Shown: piece by piece, positions 53,737 through 64,000 of the stretch | Numbering within the stretch: the stretch's first letter is position 1 | How the letters are laid out: each line of letters begins with the position of its first letter | NCBI GenBank assembly: GCA_019188255.1 | Contig: JAETXT010000014.1 | Location: 558,001 to 622,000 of the forward strand | Reading direction: 5' to 3' | From: Verticillium longisporum | Taxonomy: Eukaryota > Ascomycota > Sordariomycetes > Glomerellales > Plectosphaerellaceae | DNA: 64,000 bases | Translations under genes and position numbers: made by a program | The notes under the pieces: generated by a model | What the model was told of the DNA's origin: nothing | The model's database searches: none | What the model saw: only the letters and a program-made list of their open reading frames with translations

Positions 53737-56700
53737 AGCAGCCAGGACGCTATTCCTAGTAAGGGATGTGAAGATGTCTGCATCGATGTGGTAGAATTCG
53801 TGAGCTGTTCGCCTCGTCTGGAATGACGAACAACATACATCTCGAAGGACTTTGATCGTGGTTGTTTTACCTTTAGGATGGGGGCCTGGCCGGGATTTGC
53901 CTCTTCATCGCTCAAGCTCAGTTTTCCTCAACTCTCGACTGCAAGCCTTATGAAAACAGCCTCACAGGCTTCAACATGGTGGCGGTAGGTAGTCGAACGT
54001 CTTCTCTGATGGGTCGACCCCCATCAGCACCCAAGGCGCCACGCGAAGAACAGCCTACGTCTTACTACTTACTACCTTACGAGATGGCAGTCTTCAGGTC
54101 TTGATCACCGCCGTCGCAGATCGCCACACGACCCAGTGCCCCTGCTCCTCCCCACCGACTCCCACCCAACTCCCACCCGACTATCAAGAGACGCGCGGGG
54201 GGATTCCTGCATGGGCACGCCTCCATCCCGCGCTTGCCCAAACGCCGAGCTCACTTTATCGTGCTCGCTTCACACGCCTCTCTGCTCAAAACTCCAGCCA
54301 TGACAATCTATCCATCAGCCCCCCATCTCAAATCTAATGGGCTGGCCCAGACCCCTTGAAAGCTGCCGCGGTTGCCGGAACCCTGCCCATGTCCAGTCTC
54401 CCCAAAAACGGAACCCCTGTCTCGGTAGTGTCCGGAAATCTTTGTTGCTCATCAAAATTTCGAGCACATCGCTCGTCAACAGTTGGGTTGTCGCTAGGGA
54501 GGAGACCAGGTACAGTACCAGGAGGGTCCTGCGGGCCAACACCGCTACCGAGTCTCCGGGCCACAGCCCAGGCAGATCATGGCCAAGCCACGCTGTCTTT
54601 GAACTAACACTACGTATCGTTCTCTCAGGCATTCTCCCAGGCATTCTCCCAGGCATCAAGAAGCGGTCAACAGCCTGTCGAAGTACAACCCGCGGGCCTC
54701 TCCCACCCCCTGTCCACCCTTGTCGAGCGACCCCCCTTCATTCCCACATTCTCTTTCTTGGTGGTGTTTTCCGGGCGAAGCAAAGCTGATGAACTGAATC
54801 CCTAAAAGCGGCAGTGGCTAATAATAGTCGCTATACGTAATGGTGAGGGCAGCGCGGTCAAGCAAGCTCCTGTGATGCCTGGCATGAATGGGCATGCAAC
54901 TGACATCAAGGCACGCATGGGCTGACCTCATCATGACCAGCGTCTTACCGTTGACAGCCTTCGGTGGTGAGTGGTCAATTGTCTGGTGAGGCCATACGTC
55001 CATATGCCCACTCCCCCACGAGACGCAGCTGCTCTGGTGCAGTCGTTGTGAGTAAGCGCGCGGGAAAAGGTGGCAGGACAGGACGTCTGACCTGTGCGTG
55101 GCGTGCAACATGATACGGGCTTCATGAGCCGTGTCGTACATACACATACCACCGCAGTGGTGTTGACAGGCACACGCCATGGAAGGGAACACGAGAGTAC
55201 GCAGAAAAAAAAAAAAAAAAGGAAAAAGTAAAACGAGAAGAAAAAGGCTCCGAAATCGCCGATGCCTTTGTGCAATGTGTCAATGCATGTTCTGATGGAA
55301 CACTGCAACATGGCGGGTGGATGGTCGTCGGCATGTTGGCACCCGGCTGTCAAAATGTTCGTACCCGTTCGTGTGCCCTCCCTTGGGACTCCACGATGAG
55401 CGATTGACGAGATGTACTTGTAAAATGTGAAATCTGTCAGGCGACGGAAGGACCAGGGCAACCGTATCAGGTCATCTGGCTCATACCGCCGAGTGATATT
55501 GCCTTATGGCCGCTTGCCGCCCTCGCTTTCGCTTTACACATGGCATTGTTCCTGAATATCGGTATGGATGATGTTCTTGGATACTTACCCACATTGAGAA
55601 CGACAATCACTGTCGATGGTCATAAAGTTTTTTTTGGGAGCCGAGGCACGCAGTCGATACCTACCTACCTACACACCTACTTCCAGACGGGAGCGAGGGA
55701 CGCTTTGTCACAGCATGAATCTTGACAGCACACCCCCGCGTCTTTTGGAGAGTGCCAGATGTTGGCATCTCCTGACTGTTTACCGCAGGTACCTGAGCGA
55801 GGCGCCAACCGTCGTCTCATCGCCGGGGGGATCATTCGCCTTGTTCTTGACGGCACCGTTCACGGTCGTAAAAGTCACGCGAACCCTTGCGTCTCAGATG
55901 GTCCTTCGCCGAAGGTGCCGGGCCAATACGCACGCGGAGGAACGCCGATGACACCGCAACTTGGGACTATTGCCTCAAAACCGTCTTAGGCTTTGTGGCC
56001 ATTTATTTTCCCTTCCTAGCCCGGTCGAACGATCGCCACGAGGCTATAGCTAGCTGGTCCGCCGCCCGCCACGCCTTCTGCGACAAGAAGAGGTCGGCTT
56101 GCGGACCAGCGTCTGGACCTCTCAGGATCACGGGGTTGGGCGCCCGCATCCCCGTCCGACGTGCCAATGGGCCTTTTGCAGCGCCGCTGCTTGGCTCCTC
56201 TCCGCCCCGCCTTCGTCCACCCAGAGTGTCATTGACGCGACGGCTAGGGGTTGGCAGGGCAGCTCATCAGATTCGACTGATCTGCAGAGTCCCATGCAGA
56301 ATCGAAAGCTACGGCTGCGGCAATCCTCCCGCGTGTGACGAGAGAGAAAAAGGCCTGTCAGAGCGAGTGAGTGCCGGGAGGGGCCAATTGGGGGCAGCCG
56401 GCTCCTGAGTCACACACCCGCGGAGTTTCGTTTCGTCATCTGGTTTGCACTGAAACAAAAGTGCATTGGGGCCCAAAGGACTCAGGGGTCCTGCTATTTC
56501 ATGGACATGGCCGGATGTGCTGTCGCGTCAGTTTGCAAGCGCACACGTCGCATGGTTTGGACGCCTTGCTTGCGCCGACCGAATCGGGTGAGGTGTGCAT
56601 TGGGAGGCGATGCGGCTCGACGCAGAAGCCCTGCAGTCGCGAGAATGAAAAAAAGCCGTCCGAGACGCAGAATGCCAGTCACGCAACACAGGGTCGCACA

Positions 56701-57461
56701 GATCGGGAGTGGCCTGATGGCCGCCTCACAATGATGGACGATGCAGGATGCAGGTGGACGCGCAGCATGCTTGTCTGCCCGCTGACCTGTCTGTCTGCCT
56801 GCCTGCCTGCCTGATTGCATGCCAAAGGGTAGGGCCAAAGGGTAGGGAGGTACCTTGCCTTGGGTAGAGAGGCAGGTCATCGGCGCGAAGGATGGTGAGG
56901 CAAGGCACAACCTATCAGTTATTCGCCGTCCTGTTGTGTGCCAGCTGTCGTGCATCCGATGTCAAGGGCGAGGGTCGAGCCAGCGTGTGCATGTACACTT
57001 GTCCGCCGTCGTCCTTCCGTGTGGGAGCATGTCGTGGCGCCACCTCCTCATGCCTGAGAAGTTGATCTCTGACTCGACCTGGATGGATGTATGTTCGTCG
57101 TCGCTTGGATGGTCACGAGCTCATGGCAGCAAGGTGAAGAGGCGTTCCAGGTCTCGTGACCTTGGAAGGTGGATGGATTGTGGCTTTCACCATCAGCACA
57201 GCCTCCTACCAGTATGTTCCTTCCCCGAACATGTGAGTCGGTACCCCGGACGGGGGAAGGTGCCCGCAGTGGGGCATCGACCCGAGGACCTCGGCATGTC
57301 TCGTCACGTCTTCCAAACCGAGCTTCAACTCCACGACAAATGGCCGCGACAAGACACCACGTCTGCTTGGCCGCCCTTCATCACGATCAGCATTCTCGTC
57401 ACCAACAGCGCGCGCGCCATTCTTGCTACCAAACGCTTTTCATATCGACTCGCTGTCCGCC
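53737..57461. other. gene-poor region with simple repeats
   Basis: No supported gene. A 12-bp repeat (CAGGCATTCTCC) of 2.5 copies is at about 54627-54656. A poly-A tract lies at about 55205-55220, and a (TGCC)n tract at about 56790-56811. CCTACCTACCTACA lies near 55661-55675. The last few hundred bases are the promoter of the nitronate monooxygenase gene. Confidence 0.4.
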
Positions 57462-58629
57462 ATGCCTTTCGACACTGAGCTGACCCGGCGCCTGGGGATC
57501 AAAGGTACGCGTGCCCCCACGAGCTCTCTTCTCCCACTGCCTGCTCGCTGTGGTACGCCAAAGACTGACCTTGGTTTGCACTCCTAGTCCCCATCGTCCA
57601 GGGTGGCATGCAGCATGTGGGAACCGCCGACCTCGCATCTGCCGTCTCGAACGCCGGTGCCCTGGGCATCATCACGGCCCTCATCTTCCCGACGCCCGAC
57701 GCTCTGCGCGCCGAGATCAAGCGCTGCCGCACCTGACCAAGAACCCCTTCGGCGTCAACCTGACCCTCCTCCCGGCCCTCGTGCCCCCGACTACGCCGCC
57801 TACGCCCGCGCCATCATCGAGGAGGGCGTCACTATCGTCGAGACGGCCGGCAACTCCCCGGCCCCGTCATCACGCAGCTCAAGCGCGCCGGCGTCACCGT
57901 CCTCCACAAGTGCACCTCGATCCGCCACGCCCAGTCGGCCGTCAAGCTCGGCGTCGACTTTCTCTCCATCGACGGCTTCGAGTGCGCCGGCCACGTTGGC
58001 GAGTCTGACATCACAAACCTCATCCTCCTCTCCCGCGCCCGCCAGTCCCTCAAGGTCCCCTTCATCGCCTCGGGCGGCTTCGCCGACGGCCAGGGCCTCG
58101 CCGCCGCCCTGTGCCTCGGCGCCTGCGGCATCAACATGGGCACGCGCTTTATGTGCACCGTCGAGGCCCCCATCCACCACTCGATCAAGGAGCAGATTGT
58201 CAAGGCCCAGGAGACCGACACGGAGCTCCTGCTGCGCCGCTGGCGCAACACGACCCGCCTCTTCCGCAACGACGTCGCCCTCGAGGCCCTCAAAGTTGAG
58301 CGCGAAAGCACCACGGGCAAATTTGAGGAGATTGCCCCCCTCATGAGCGGCAAGCGCGGCAAGGAGGCCTTTGTCAACGGCGATCCCAACTACGGCGTGA
58401 GTCTTTTCCCCTCCTGTTCCTCTGGGCATGATGCCCCCGGAAAAAACATGTGAGACAGAAAAAAGATTGCTAACAAATGTATGTAACGCAGGTCTGGACG
58501 GCAGGACAGGTCATTGGCCTGATCCACGATATCCCCACGGTAGATGTCCTCGTCACGAGAATAGAGAAGGAGGCCGAGGTTGCCCTTAAAGACAGGTTAT
58601 CTCTCCTGAAGCCGGCGGCCAAGCTGTAG
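57462..58629 (+). CDS. nitronate monooxygenase-like FMN enzyme (three frame breaks)
   Basis: The 2-nitropropane dioxygenase/NMO family oxidises alkyl nitronates in an FMN TIM barrel. Exons are 57462-57504, 57588-58396 and 58492-58629. Signatures: VPIVQGGMQHVGTADLASAV, NAGALGIITAL, TKNPFGVNLTLLP, FLSIDGFECAGHVGE (with the usual active-site His), VPFIASGGFADGQGLAAAL and GACGINMGTRFMCTVEA. The frame breaks at 57732-57733, in the C run 57784-57788 and in the C run 57856-57859. Each is one base short and together they cancel, so frame is restored by GPVITQLKRAGVTVLHKC. Corrected length is about 330 residues, normal for the family. The regular spacing and C-only losses point to sequence error rather than decay. 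Introns have GTACGC and GTGAGT donors. Confidence 0.88.
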
Positions 58630-59377
58630 TAGAGACGATGTATGAATCGAAGATCGACCAGTATAGATCAATGTATGAAGCAAACCTTGATGAACATGTT
58701 CCTTGTCAAAGCCCTCCCAATCACGCCGGCTTTCAGTCACACGTACAATCATGCACGAGTCCTTCTCAATAATCTCATTCATGCCATGGTGTCATCATAA
58801 ACATAAATCTATTCGGGACGGTTCACCATCCATTGAGGTGAGCCTCCCCCTTCCACCCGACTAACCGAGAACCGTTCTGGGGTATTGATGTCATTCCTCG
58901 TACGAGGCAGACGACTGTTCTCAAAGCATACCGTAAAACGCCGTCCGTAAACCAGACCGAGGAGGAAGAAAGCAACCACCGAGAGAAGAATTGTCCTCCG
59001 GCCGAACATGACAATCGTCCGCGAGGACCGCTGCCGGCCTCCTACCCTGTCCTTTCCACAAGATGCTGCACATGGGCGTATGCGTCACATCGTGACATGA
59101 AGGCAGAGGGGGTCTGATGGTTGACCGGCAGATCTGAACCCAGCTGCATAAAAAAAAAAAAAGAAGCCACACCATGCCCTGGAAATCGGGGGGCGGGGGC
59201 ATCGACGATGGCCACCACTATCACGTAAAACCATAAAACTTTTTCCGGCTCCCGTTTCACTCAAAACATCGAGGTCGTTGCCGCCAGAGGGTGCTGCGTC
59301 TTATGCAGCCCCGGGTATGAAGACATAGGAAAAAGACCAGGCGCGTTGGCGACCGATGAGGAAGCTGCACGCGACGC
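58630..59377. other. convergent 3' flanks of NMO and Pab1 genes
   Basis: No coding sequence recognised. A 12-base A run lies near 59149-59162. This is the expected position for both 3' untranslated regions. Confidence 0.5.
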
Positions 59378-61730
59378 CTAAGCCTTGGTCTCTTCCTTCT
59401 TCGACTCGTCCTCCTCGGTGCCCTGGTTCTTGACGTACTCCTCGTACACACCGAGGGCCTCGTCAACCTTGAGCTTCATGGCGTTGTCATCCTCAATGCT
59501 GTGATGGTATTAGTATGTGCGTACAATGAAAATCAATGACGAGGCGACTTACAGGGTGATGAGCTCAGAGTTTTCCATCTCGAGGAGCATACCCGTGATC
59601 TTGCCAGCAAGCTCAGGCTGCTGAGCGGCAATCTTGGGGAAGATAAGCTCGCCAATGATCTGCTTCTGCTGGCGGGCATCGGTGGCGTTGTTCAGCTGCA
59701 GCTGAATAGCGCTGAGACCCTGGGGAGGGTGTTCTCGCCGGCGCCGGGGGCACCGCGACCGCCCTGGGGAGGGAAGTTGCCCTGCTGGCCGTTGCGGCCG
59801 CCGCGTCCGCTGGCCTGGCCGGGCTGCTGGCGGTTGGGAGGGTAGCCGGGGGCACCGGGGCCCATGGGGCCAGCGGGCATGCCCTGCATGGGACCGCGGC
59901 CACCCTGGCCACGGCCGCCACCCATGGAGGCCTGCTGGACCTGCTGCATGGCAGCCATGAACTGGGGGTTGTTGGCCTGGGCGGGGAAGCCGCCGGGAGG
60001 GAACTGGCCAGGGACGCCGTACATGTTGGGGGCAGCTGCTGGGGGATGCCGCGGCCGCCCTGCTGGGGAAACCGGCAGGGTACTGTCCGGGGCGACCACC
60101 CTGGATGTTGGGCATGCCCATGTTGGGGGAAGGGCATGCCACGGCCGCCCTGGGGCAGGAAGCCGGGCTGTTGGCCAGGGAAGTAGACAGGCTGCTGCAT
60201 GAACTGGTTGGGCATGCCGGCCTGAGCGGCAGCGGACTGCATGCGCATCTGGTTGCGGGCCTGGATGCTCTGCTCAAGCTGGTTCTTGCGAACGTCCTTG
60301 CGCTGAGCAAGGGCGACGTAGAGAGGCTTGTTGTCGATCATGCGCTGGTTCATGTCGGCGACAGCCTTGGTGGCATCCTCGGGGTTGCTGAAGCAAACAA
60401 AGCCGAAGCCCTTGCTCTTGCCGAGCTTCTTGTCGCCCTTCTTGGCGTCCTTCTTGTCGGCAGCCTCCTGGCTCTCGGCGTCAGGATCGCTGTCCTCGTT
60501 CTTGACCTCAGCCTCGGGGACAGGAGTCTCCTCCTCGGCACCCTCCTTGGGCTCCTCCTTGACCTTCTCCTCATCCTCGCCCTCAGAAATGCTATCACGC
60601 ATGACCTTAGCGGAGGTGATGGGGCCAAACTCGGAGAACATGGCCCTCAGCTTCTCGTCGTCGACATCATCGCTGAGGTTCTTGATATAAAGGTTGACAC
60701 CCTGGTACTTGTTGGCCTTCTCCTGGCGAGCAGCCTCGTTGGACTTGCGCAGCTCCTCCTCGCGCTCGTGCTTCTTCTGGGCACGGCCGACGTACAGGTC
60801 CTGGCCGCGGAAGTCCTTGCCGTTGAGCTCCTCGACGGCCTGGGAGGCAGCCTCGTGGGTGGTGAAGTTGACGAAGCCGAAGCCGCGGCTCTTACCCTCC
60901 TGGTCGCGAGCGAGCGACGAGGAAGTGACCTCGCCGTACTTGGTGAAGAGGTCACGGAACTCGTCATCAGAGGCCTCGCTGTTGATGTTCTTGACGTAGA
61001 CGTTGGTAAAGTTGGCCTTCATCTCCTCGAACTTGCTCTGGCGATCCTTCTTGGGGATGTGGTGGCCGACGTAGACCTTCTTCTCGTTGAGAAGCATGCC
61101 GTTGACATGCTTGATGGCCTGGGCGGCAGCCTCATCGGTCTCGTAGTGAACGAAGCCGTATCCCTTGGAGTTGCCGTGCTCATCCTGGGCGACCTTGCAG
61201 CTGAGGATGTTACCGAAAGCAGCAAAGGTGTCGTGAAGGGCCTTGTTGTCAATGGCGACATCGAGGTTCTTGATGAAGACGTTGCCCTGGCCGTTCTTGC
61301 GGAGGGCAGGGTCACGCTGCGACCACATGATACGGCAGGGGCGGCCGTTGATCACGGTGTAGTTGAGCTCCTCGAGGGCCTTCTCGCCATCCGAGGTGGT
61401 GTTGTAGTTGACGTAGGCGTAGCCGAGCGAGCGGCGAGTGACGGCATCACGGCAGACACGAATAGACGCGACGGGACCGATGTGGGAGAACAGCTCGAAG
61501 AGCATGGCCTCAGTGACCTGGGGCTCAAGCTCACCGACGTAGAGAGAAGCAGAGGCCTGGGGCTGGGGAACGGCCGAGTTGGGAGTAGGACCAGCGGTGT
61601 CGGCATCGCCCTGAGCGCCCTCAACGTTGGTGTTGATGGCAGGGGCGTTCTTCTCCTCGCCGTTCAGCGAGGTGGAGGCAAGGTCGTTGGTGAGCTGATC
61701 AACAGCACCGGTGTTCGCGGAGGCAGACAT
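59378..61730 (-). CDS. PAB1: polyadenylate-binding protein Pab1 (frame breaks in the Gln/Gly/Pro linker)
   Basis: Pab1 binds poly(A) tails, promotes translation through eIF4G and controls deadenylation. Exons are 61730-59553 and 59498-59378; length after correction about 767 residues. Four RRMs are visible: [60 protein letters not shown]; and [20 protein letters not shown], with the matching KGYGFVHYE and [11 protein letters not shown]1 motifs. RRM4 holds an acidic/Lys insert of about 60 residues before [10 protein letters not shown], a feature of filamentous fungi. After a Gln/Gly/Pro/Met-rich linker comes the MLLE domain with [14 protein letters not shown], which recruits PAM2 proteins. The linker changes frame at G runs 60125-60129, 60065-60068, 60028-60032 and 59722-59725, all explained by missing C/G bases. 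A 54-bp intron lies in the MLLE domain. Confidence 0.96.
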
Positions 61731-61766
61731 GGCGACGAAGTAGGGTAGTTTCGTTCTGGCAGGCAA

Positions 61767-61935
61767 CTGTATTAGCCGTGGCTGCGTTGGACACAGTGGG
61801 AGTGGTGGCCGGAGGTTGAAAGTCAACGGGCAAGGAGACGGTGTGCGCGCGGGCGGTGTGCAGTGGATTGGGTATCATGGTTCGTTCGTTGTTGGAAGGC
61901 GGGGGCAAGGGAGGGGGAAGGCAGGCTCGACTTAC
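61767..61935 (-). other. probable 5' leader intron of Pab1
   Basis: On the minus strand a consensus donor (CCCG/GTAAGTCGAG) at 61935 and a branch-acceptor pair (CGGCTAATACAG) ending at 61767 bound a 169-bp intron just upstream of the start codon. An alternative acceptor (GCCTGCCAG) ends at 61756. Leader introns are common in highly expressed fungal genes. Confidence 0.5.
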
Positions 61936-62124
61936 CGGGAGAATGAAAGCTAACGAGTTGTCGTTCGGAGGGGTGCAAAGACAAGAACGGGCGTCCAAGT
62001 CTTTTTGCGTGGTGATGTAGAGTAGGATGGATGTGGTGCGTCAAGTTTGACCGAGACACAAGGCGCTCTTGGGTGGGAGATTGGCTGGGCAAGAGTGCAG
62101 GAGTTAAGAGTAAGGGTATGAGGA

Positions 62125-62185
62125 CACAAAAAGATGTGTCGTGGGATTTTTGAGTGGATTTTAAAGTTTTTTTGGTTTTCCGTGT
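62125..62185 (-). promoter_or_regulatory. A-rich tract in the presumed Pab1 leader
   Basis: Read on the minus strand, this stretch contains GGAAAACCAAAAAAAC, then TTTAAAATCC and CTCAAAAATCCC. It lies about 400-450 bases upstream of the Pab1 start, or about 230-280 once the leader intron is removed. PABP genes in yeast and animals have oligo(A) leader tracts through which PABP represses its own mRNA. Whether transcription starts upstream of this tract is not known. Confidence 0.4.
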
Positions 62186-62856
62186 GTGATGAGCGAAAGA
62201 GAACAAGCACGAGAAACGCACTTCTTGTCTATTGCTCGTGTGTGTGAGGATCGAGATGATGAAGGGTTTGTGGATGGAGGAGAAGAGATTTCGGTCATGC
62301 CCCAAGATGGTTGAGGATTAAATTTTAGACTCGCCTGGCAGGCAAGCGTCGTCTCGGTTGGTCTTGCAGTCCTTTCAGCCAGTGACCGTTGCCGTTCAAA
62401 GAGGAAGGCACAGGTGGGGATGGGCACCTGTGTGCCTGTGCCACGCTGGCAAGGTACCTGGCCACATTTTCTGTTCTTATCACCTTATCGGAATTGGGAC
62501 TGCCAAGCCTCGTGCACCGTTAGCGTTTTTTCCGTGCGCGCGAAGCTTCCACCTCTTGTCTTACTAACCACAAGGGACTCGCCGTCATCGCCCCGCCAGA
62601 TCACGGCCGCTATCCTTCCACCTCGCACCAGAGGAGCTCCCATTTGGAGAGTGCCCCGCGACGATCCCAGACTTTCGAATAGCTATCCTTTGGTTGCCCG
62701 AGACTTGCTGAAGTTGGCATGTCTGTCCAAGTCAATCTCCTTGATTCACACCCTCTCTTGGACATGTTGCAGTATCCGTCTTTGAAGCTTGGTCACCAGT
62801 CATAGTCCTACTACCAACGTTAACCCCCACCTACCTACCGACAACGCCGGATCATC

Positions 62857-64000
62857 ATGCACTCGACCTTCACGGGCAACTCCCGCCGAACCCGAAATGT
62901 CAACCTAAGCGGCCAAAACCAGAACCCCTTTGCCAACGTTTGGTCGCCGTCAGCCAGTTCCGGGGCTTCCAAAACAGTATCAAACGCCCAAGCTGAGCGT
63001 CAACAGAGACAGTTAGAACGAGACCGCCTGAAGGCTGCGAGGAACATCCAACGAACATGGAGGAGCCACCACGTCAGAAGACAATGCCGGGATGTCTGGC
63101 GCCAAGCCTTCGATGACATTTACCGTGTTGACACCCCGAACACTGCTGTCCAGAGAGTGCATGCGGCTTTACCGCTGCTGTTTGCTGCCTTTCAGAGGAA
63201 CCGACCCGACGACGTGCATCGGCTAGCTTATATAGCACGAGATGTCATGTCCCAGCACGTACGCTCTGTAGTCCCAGCGTCAGAAAATCAATCAAGTCGA
63301 GAGCAAGAAGACCATCGTCTGAGACGATTGTCTGAGATAACTGTCGAGGCCCTTGGGGCAACATCTATGGAAACGTGGGTTGGGACGCTCAATGGCCTTG
63401 TCACATTTTCTGAAGAGAGACTGACTGTGATTCTTTCAGACATCTTCAACCAGAATCGAAACTCCTTGTCGATCTCCTAGCCTACCTGGTCACTGGGCAA
63501 CCTCAGTCTGTCGTGCAGGTTCTCTCCCAGTACTTCCGACTCCTAGCAAGACTGGTGCGTGCTTCTGCCTCGGATAAGCAGCAGCTCGAGAAGGTCCTGG
63601 CACTTGTGTTGGCTCCTCTGAACGAGCCCCCCCAGTATGGTATGTTTCTGTGCTCACCACAATCCTCCATCCTCCACGTGGCTCGGCTGCTTATACACTT
63701 AACCAGTTTCTGCCGCGGACGCCCGTTCATATTCAGACCGCGCCTATGTTGCATTTGCTTTCAATTTCCTCGCAGTAGGGGATATAGCTCCTCTACAGCA
63801 GGAGAATAATCCCATTGCGCAACGCATCGACATCGATAAACTCTCAGGAGCCATAATCGAAGCATACTCCGGGCCCCGGGCCGCCTCGGCAACGCCAGAT
63901 AGTTTACTTTGGCTTCTCGCCTACTTTATAGACATACATCAGACGCAAAAGAGCACATCTCACCACCTTGGCTCGTTGCATGCCATGCACCTTCAGCTGT
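62857..64000 (+). CDS. HECT ubiquitin ligase Hul5/UBE3C-like, N-terminal part (cut by window end)
   Basis: Exons 62857-63639 and 63707 onward; the window ends before the HECT domain. Hul5 is a proteasome-associated ubiquitin chain-elongating ligase. Seen: the family N-terminus (RRTRNVNLSGQ, NPFA), a basic helix with an IQ-like motif (LKAARNIQRTWRSHHVRRQC) at about residues 57-76, and helical repeats. One base is missing near 63451-63458, after which KLLVDLLAYLVTGQPQSVVQ continues in the next frame; this makes the following intron junction (TAT G / TT) keep phase. Exon 2 reads SAADARSYSDRAYVAFAFNF and LLWLLAYFIDIHQTQKS to the end. Identification rests on the N-terminal arrangement only, since the catalytic domain is outside the window. 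Confidence 0.78.

Larger units (their letters stand above)
61731..62856. other. divergent promoter region of Pab1 and Hul5
   Basis: Starts of Pab1 (minus) and Hul5 (plus) are about 1.1 kb apart. The Pab1 side contains a probable 5' leader intron and an A-rich tract, listed separately. The Hul5 side ends in a CCACCTACCTACC element at 62827-62838, close to the start codon. Confidence 0.55.

Noticed and set aside
60105..61748. 547-codon plus-strand open frame
   Set aside because: Antisense of Pab1; codon bias of the Pab1 strand leaves the opposite frame free of stops.

Overview
The window is a stretch of nuclear chromosome from a filamentous ascomycete. Genes carry short introns (49-152 bp) with fungal donors and branch sites. 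Gene families include TVP18, AIM21, a GIY-YIG-like T5orf172/MUG113 pair, Ser/Thr-rich secreted and GPI proteins, a fungal-type Pab1 with an acidic insert in RRM4, and Hul5. Protein content suggests a Sordariomycete, perhaps Hypocreales; that placement is inference. No tRNA, rRNA, transposase or CRISPR array was recognised.

Layout. 1-5 kb: no recognisable gene. 5.06-12.65 kb: three minus-strand genes, ETF-ubiquinone oxidoreductase, a GH92 alpha-mannosidase and a secreted Thr-rich protein with a C-terminal Cys-rich module. 13.5-14.1 kb: relic of a CorA-like transporter. 15.7-20.6 kb: two tandem T5orf172-domain genes that arose by a duplication including their promoters; the second is split by an in-frame TAG. 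22.6-25.5 kb: AIM21. 25.5-30.4 kb: noncoding, rich in minisatellites. 30.4-31.1 kb: TVP18 (plus). 32.2-36.7 kb: F-box protein, a conserved one-TM protein and a small membrane ORF. 38.3-40.6 kb: universal stress protein. 42.0-43.1 kb: GPI-anchored wall protein. 45.2-46.6 kb: mitochondrial ribosomal protein uS7m. 48.6-49.0 kb: small double-stranded-RNA-binding protein. 49-57.4 kb: gene-poor, with one unrecognised coding-like piece. 57.5-58.6 kb: nitronate monooxygenase-like (plus). 59.4-61.7 kb: Pab1 (minus). 62.86 kb to the end: N-terminal part of Hul5 (plus), truncated by the window.

The genes are mostly unrelated housekeeping and cell-surface functions, not a metabolic cluster or one operating system. 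Most lie on the minus strand. Pab1 and Hul5 are divergent and share a promoter region of about 1.1 kb.

A recurring pattern matters for any reader. At least ten places in conserved genes (ETF-QO, GH92, AIM21, nitronate monooxygenase, Pab1, Hul5) lose exactly one base, usually in a run of four or five C/G or A/T. The family sequence resumes immediately in the next frame. This looks like uncorrected long-read homopolymer error rather than biology, and predicted proteins here should be read across those points. The more interesting biological signals are the split T5orf172 paralog, an 11-nt and a 16-nt microexon, a GC-AG intron, a GPI-tail exon that intron retention would remove, and several regulatory-looking palindromes.
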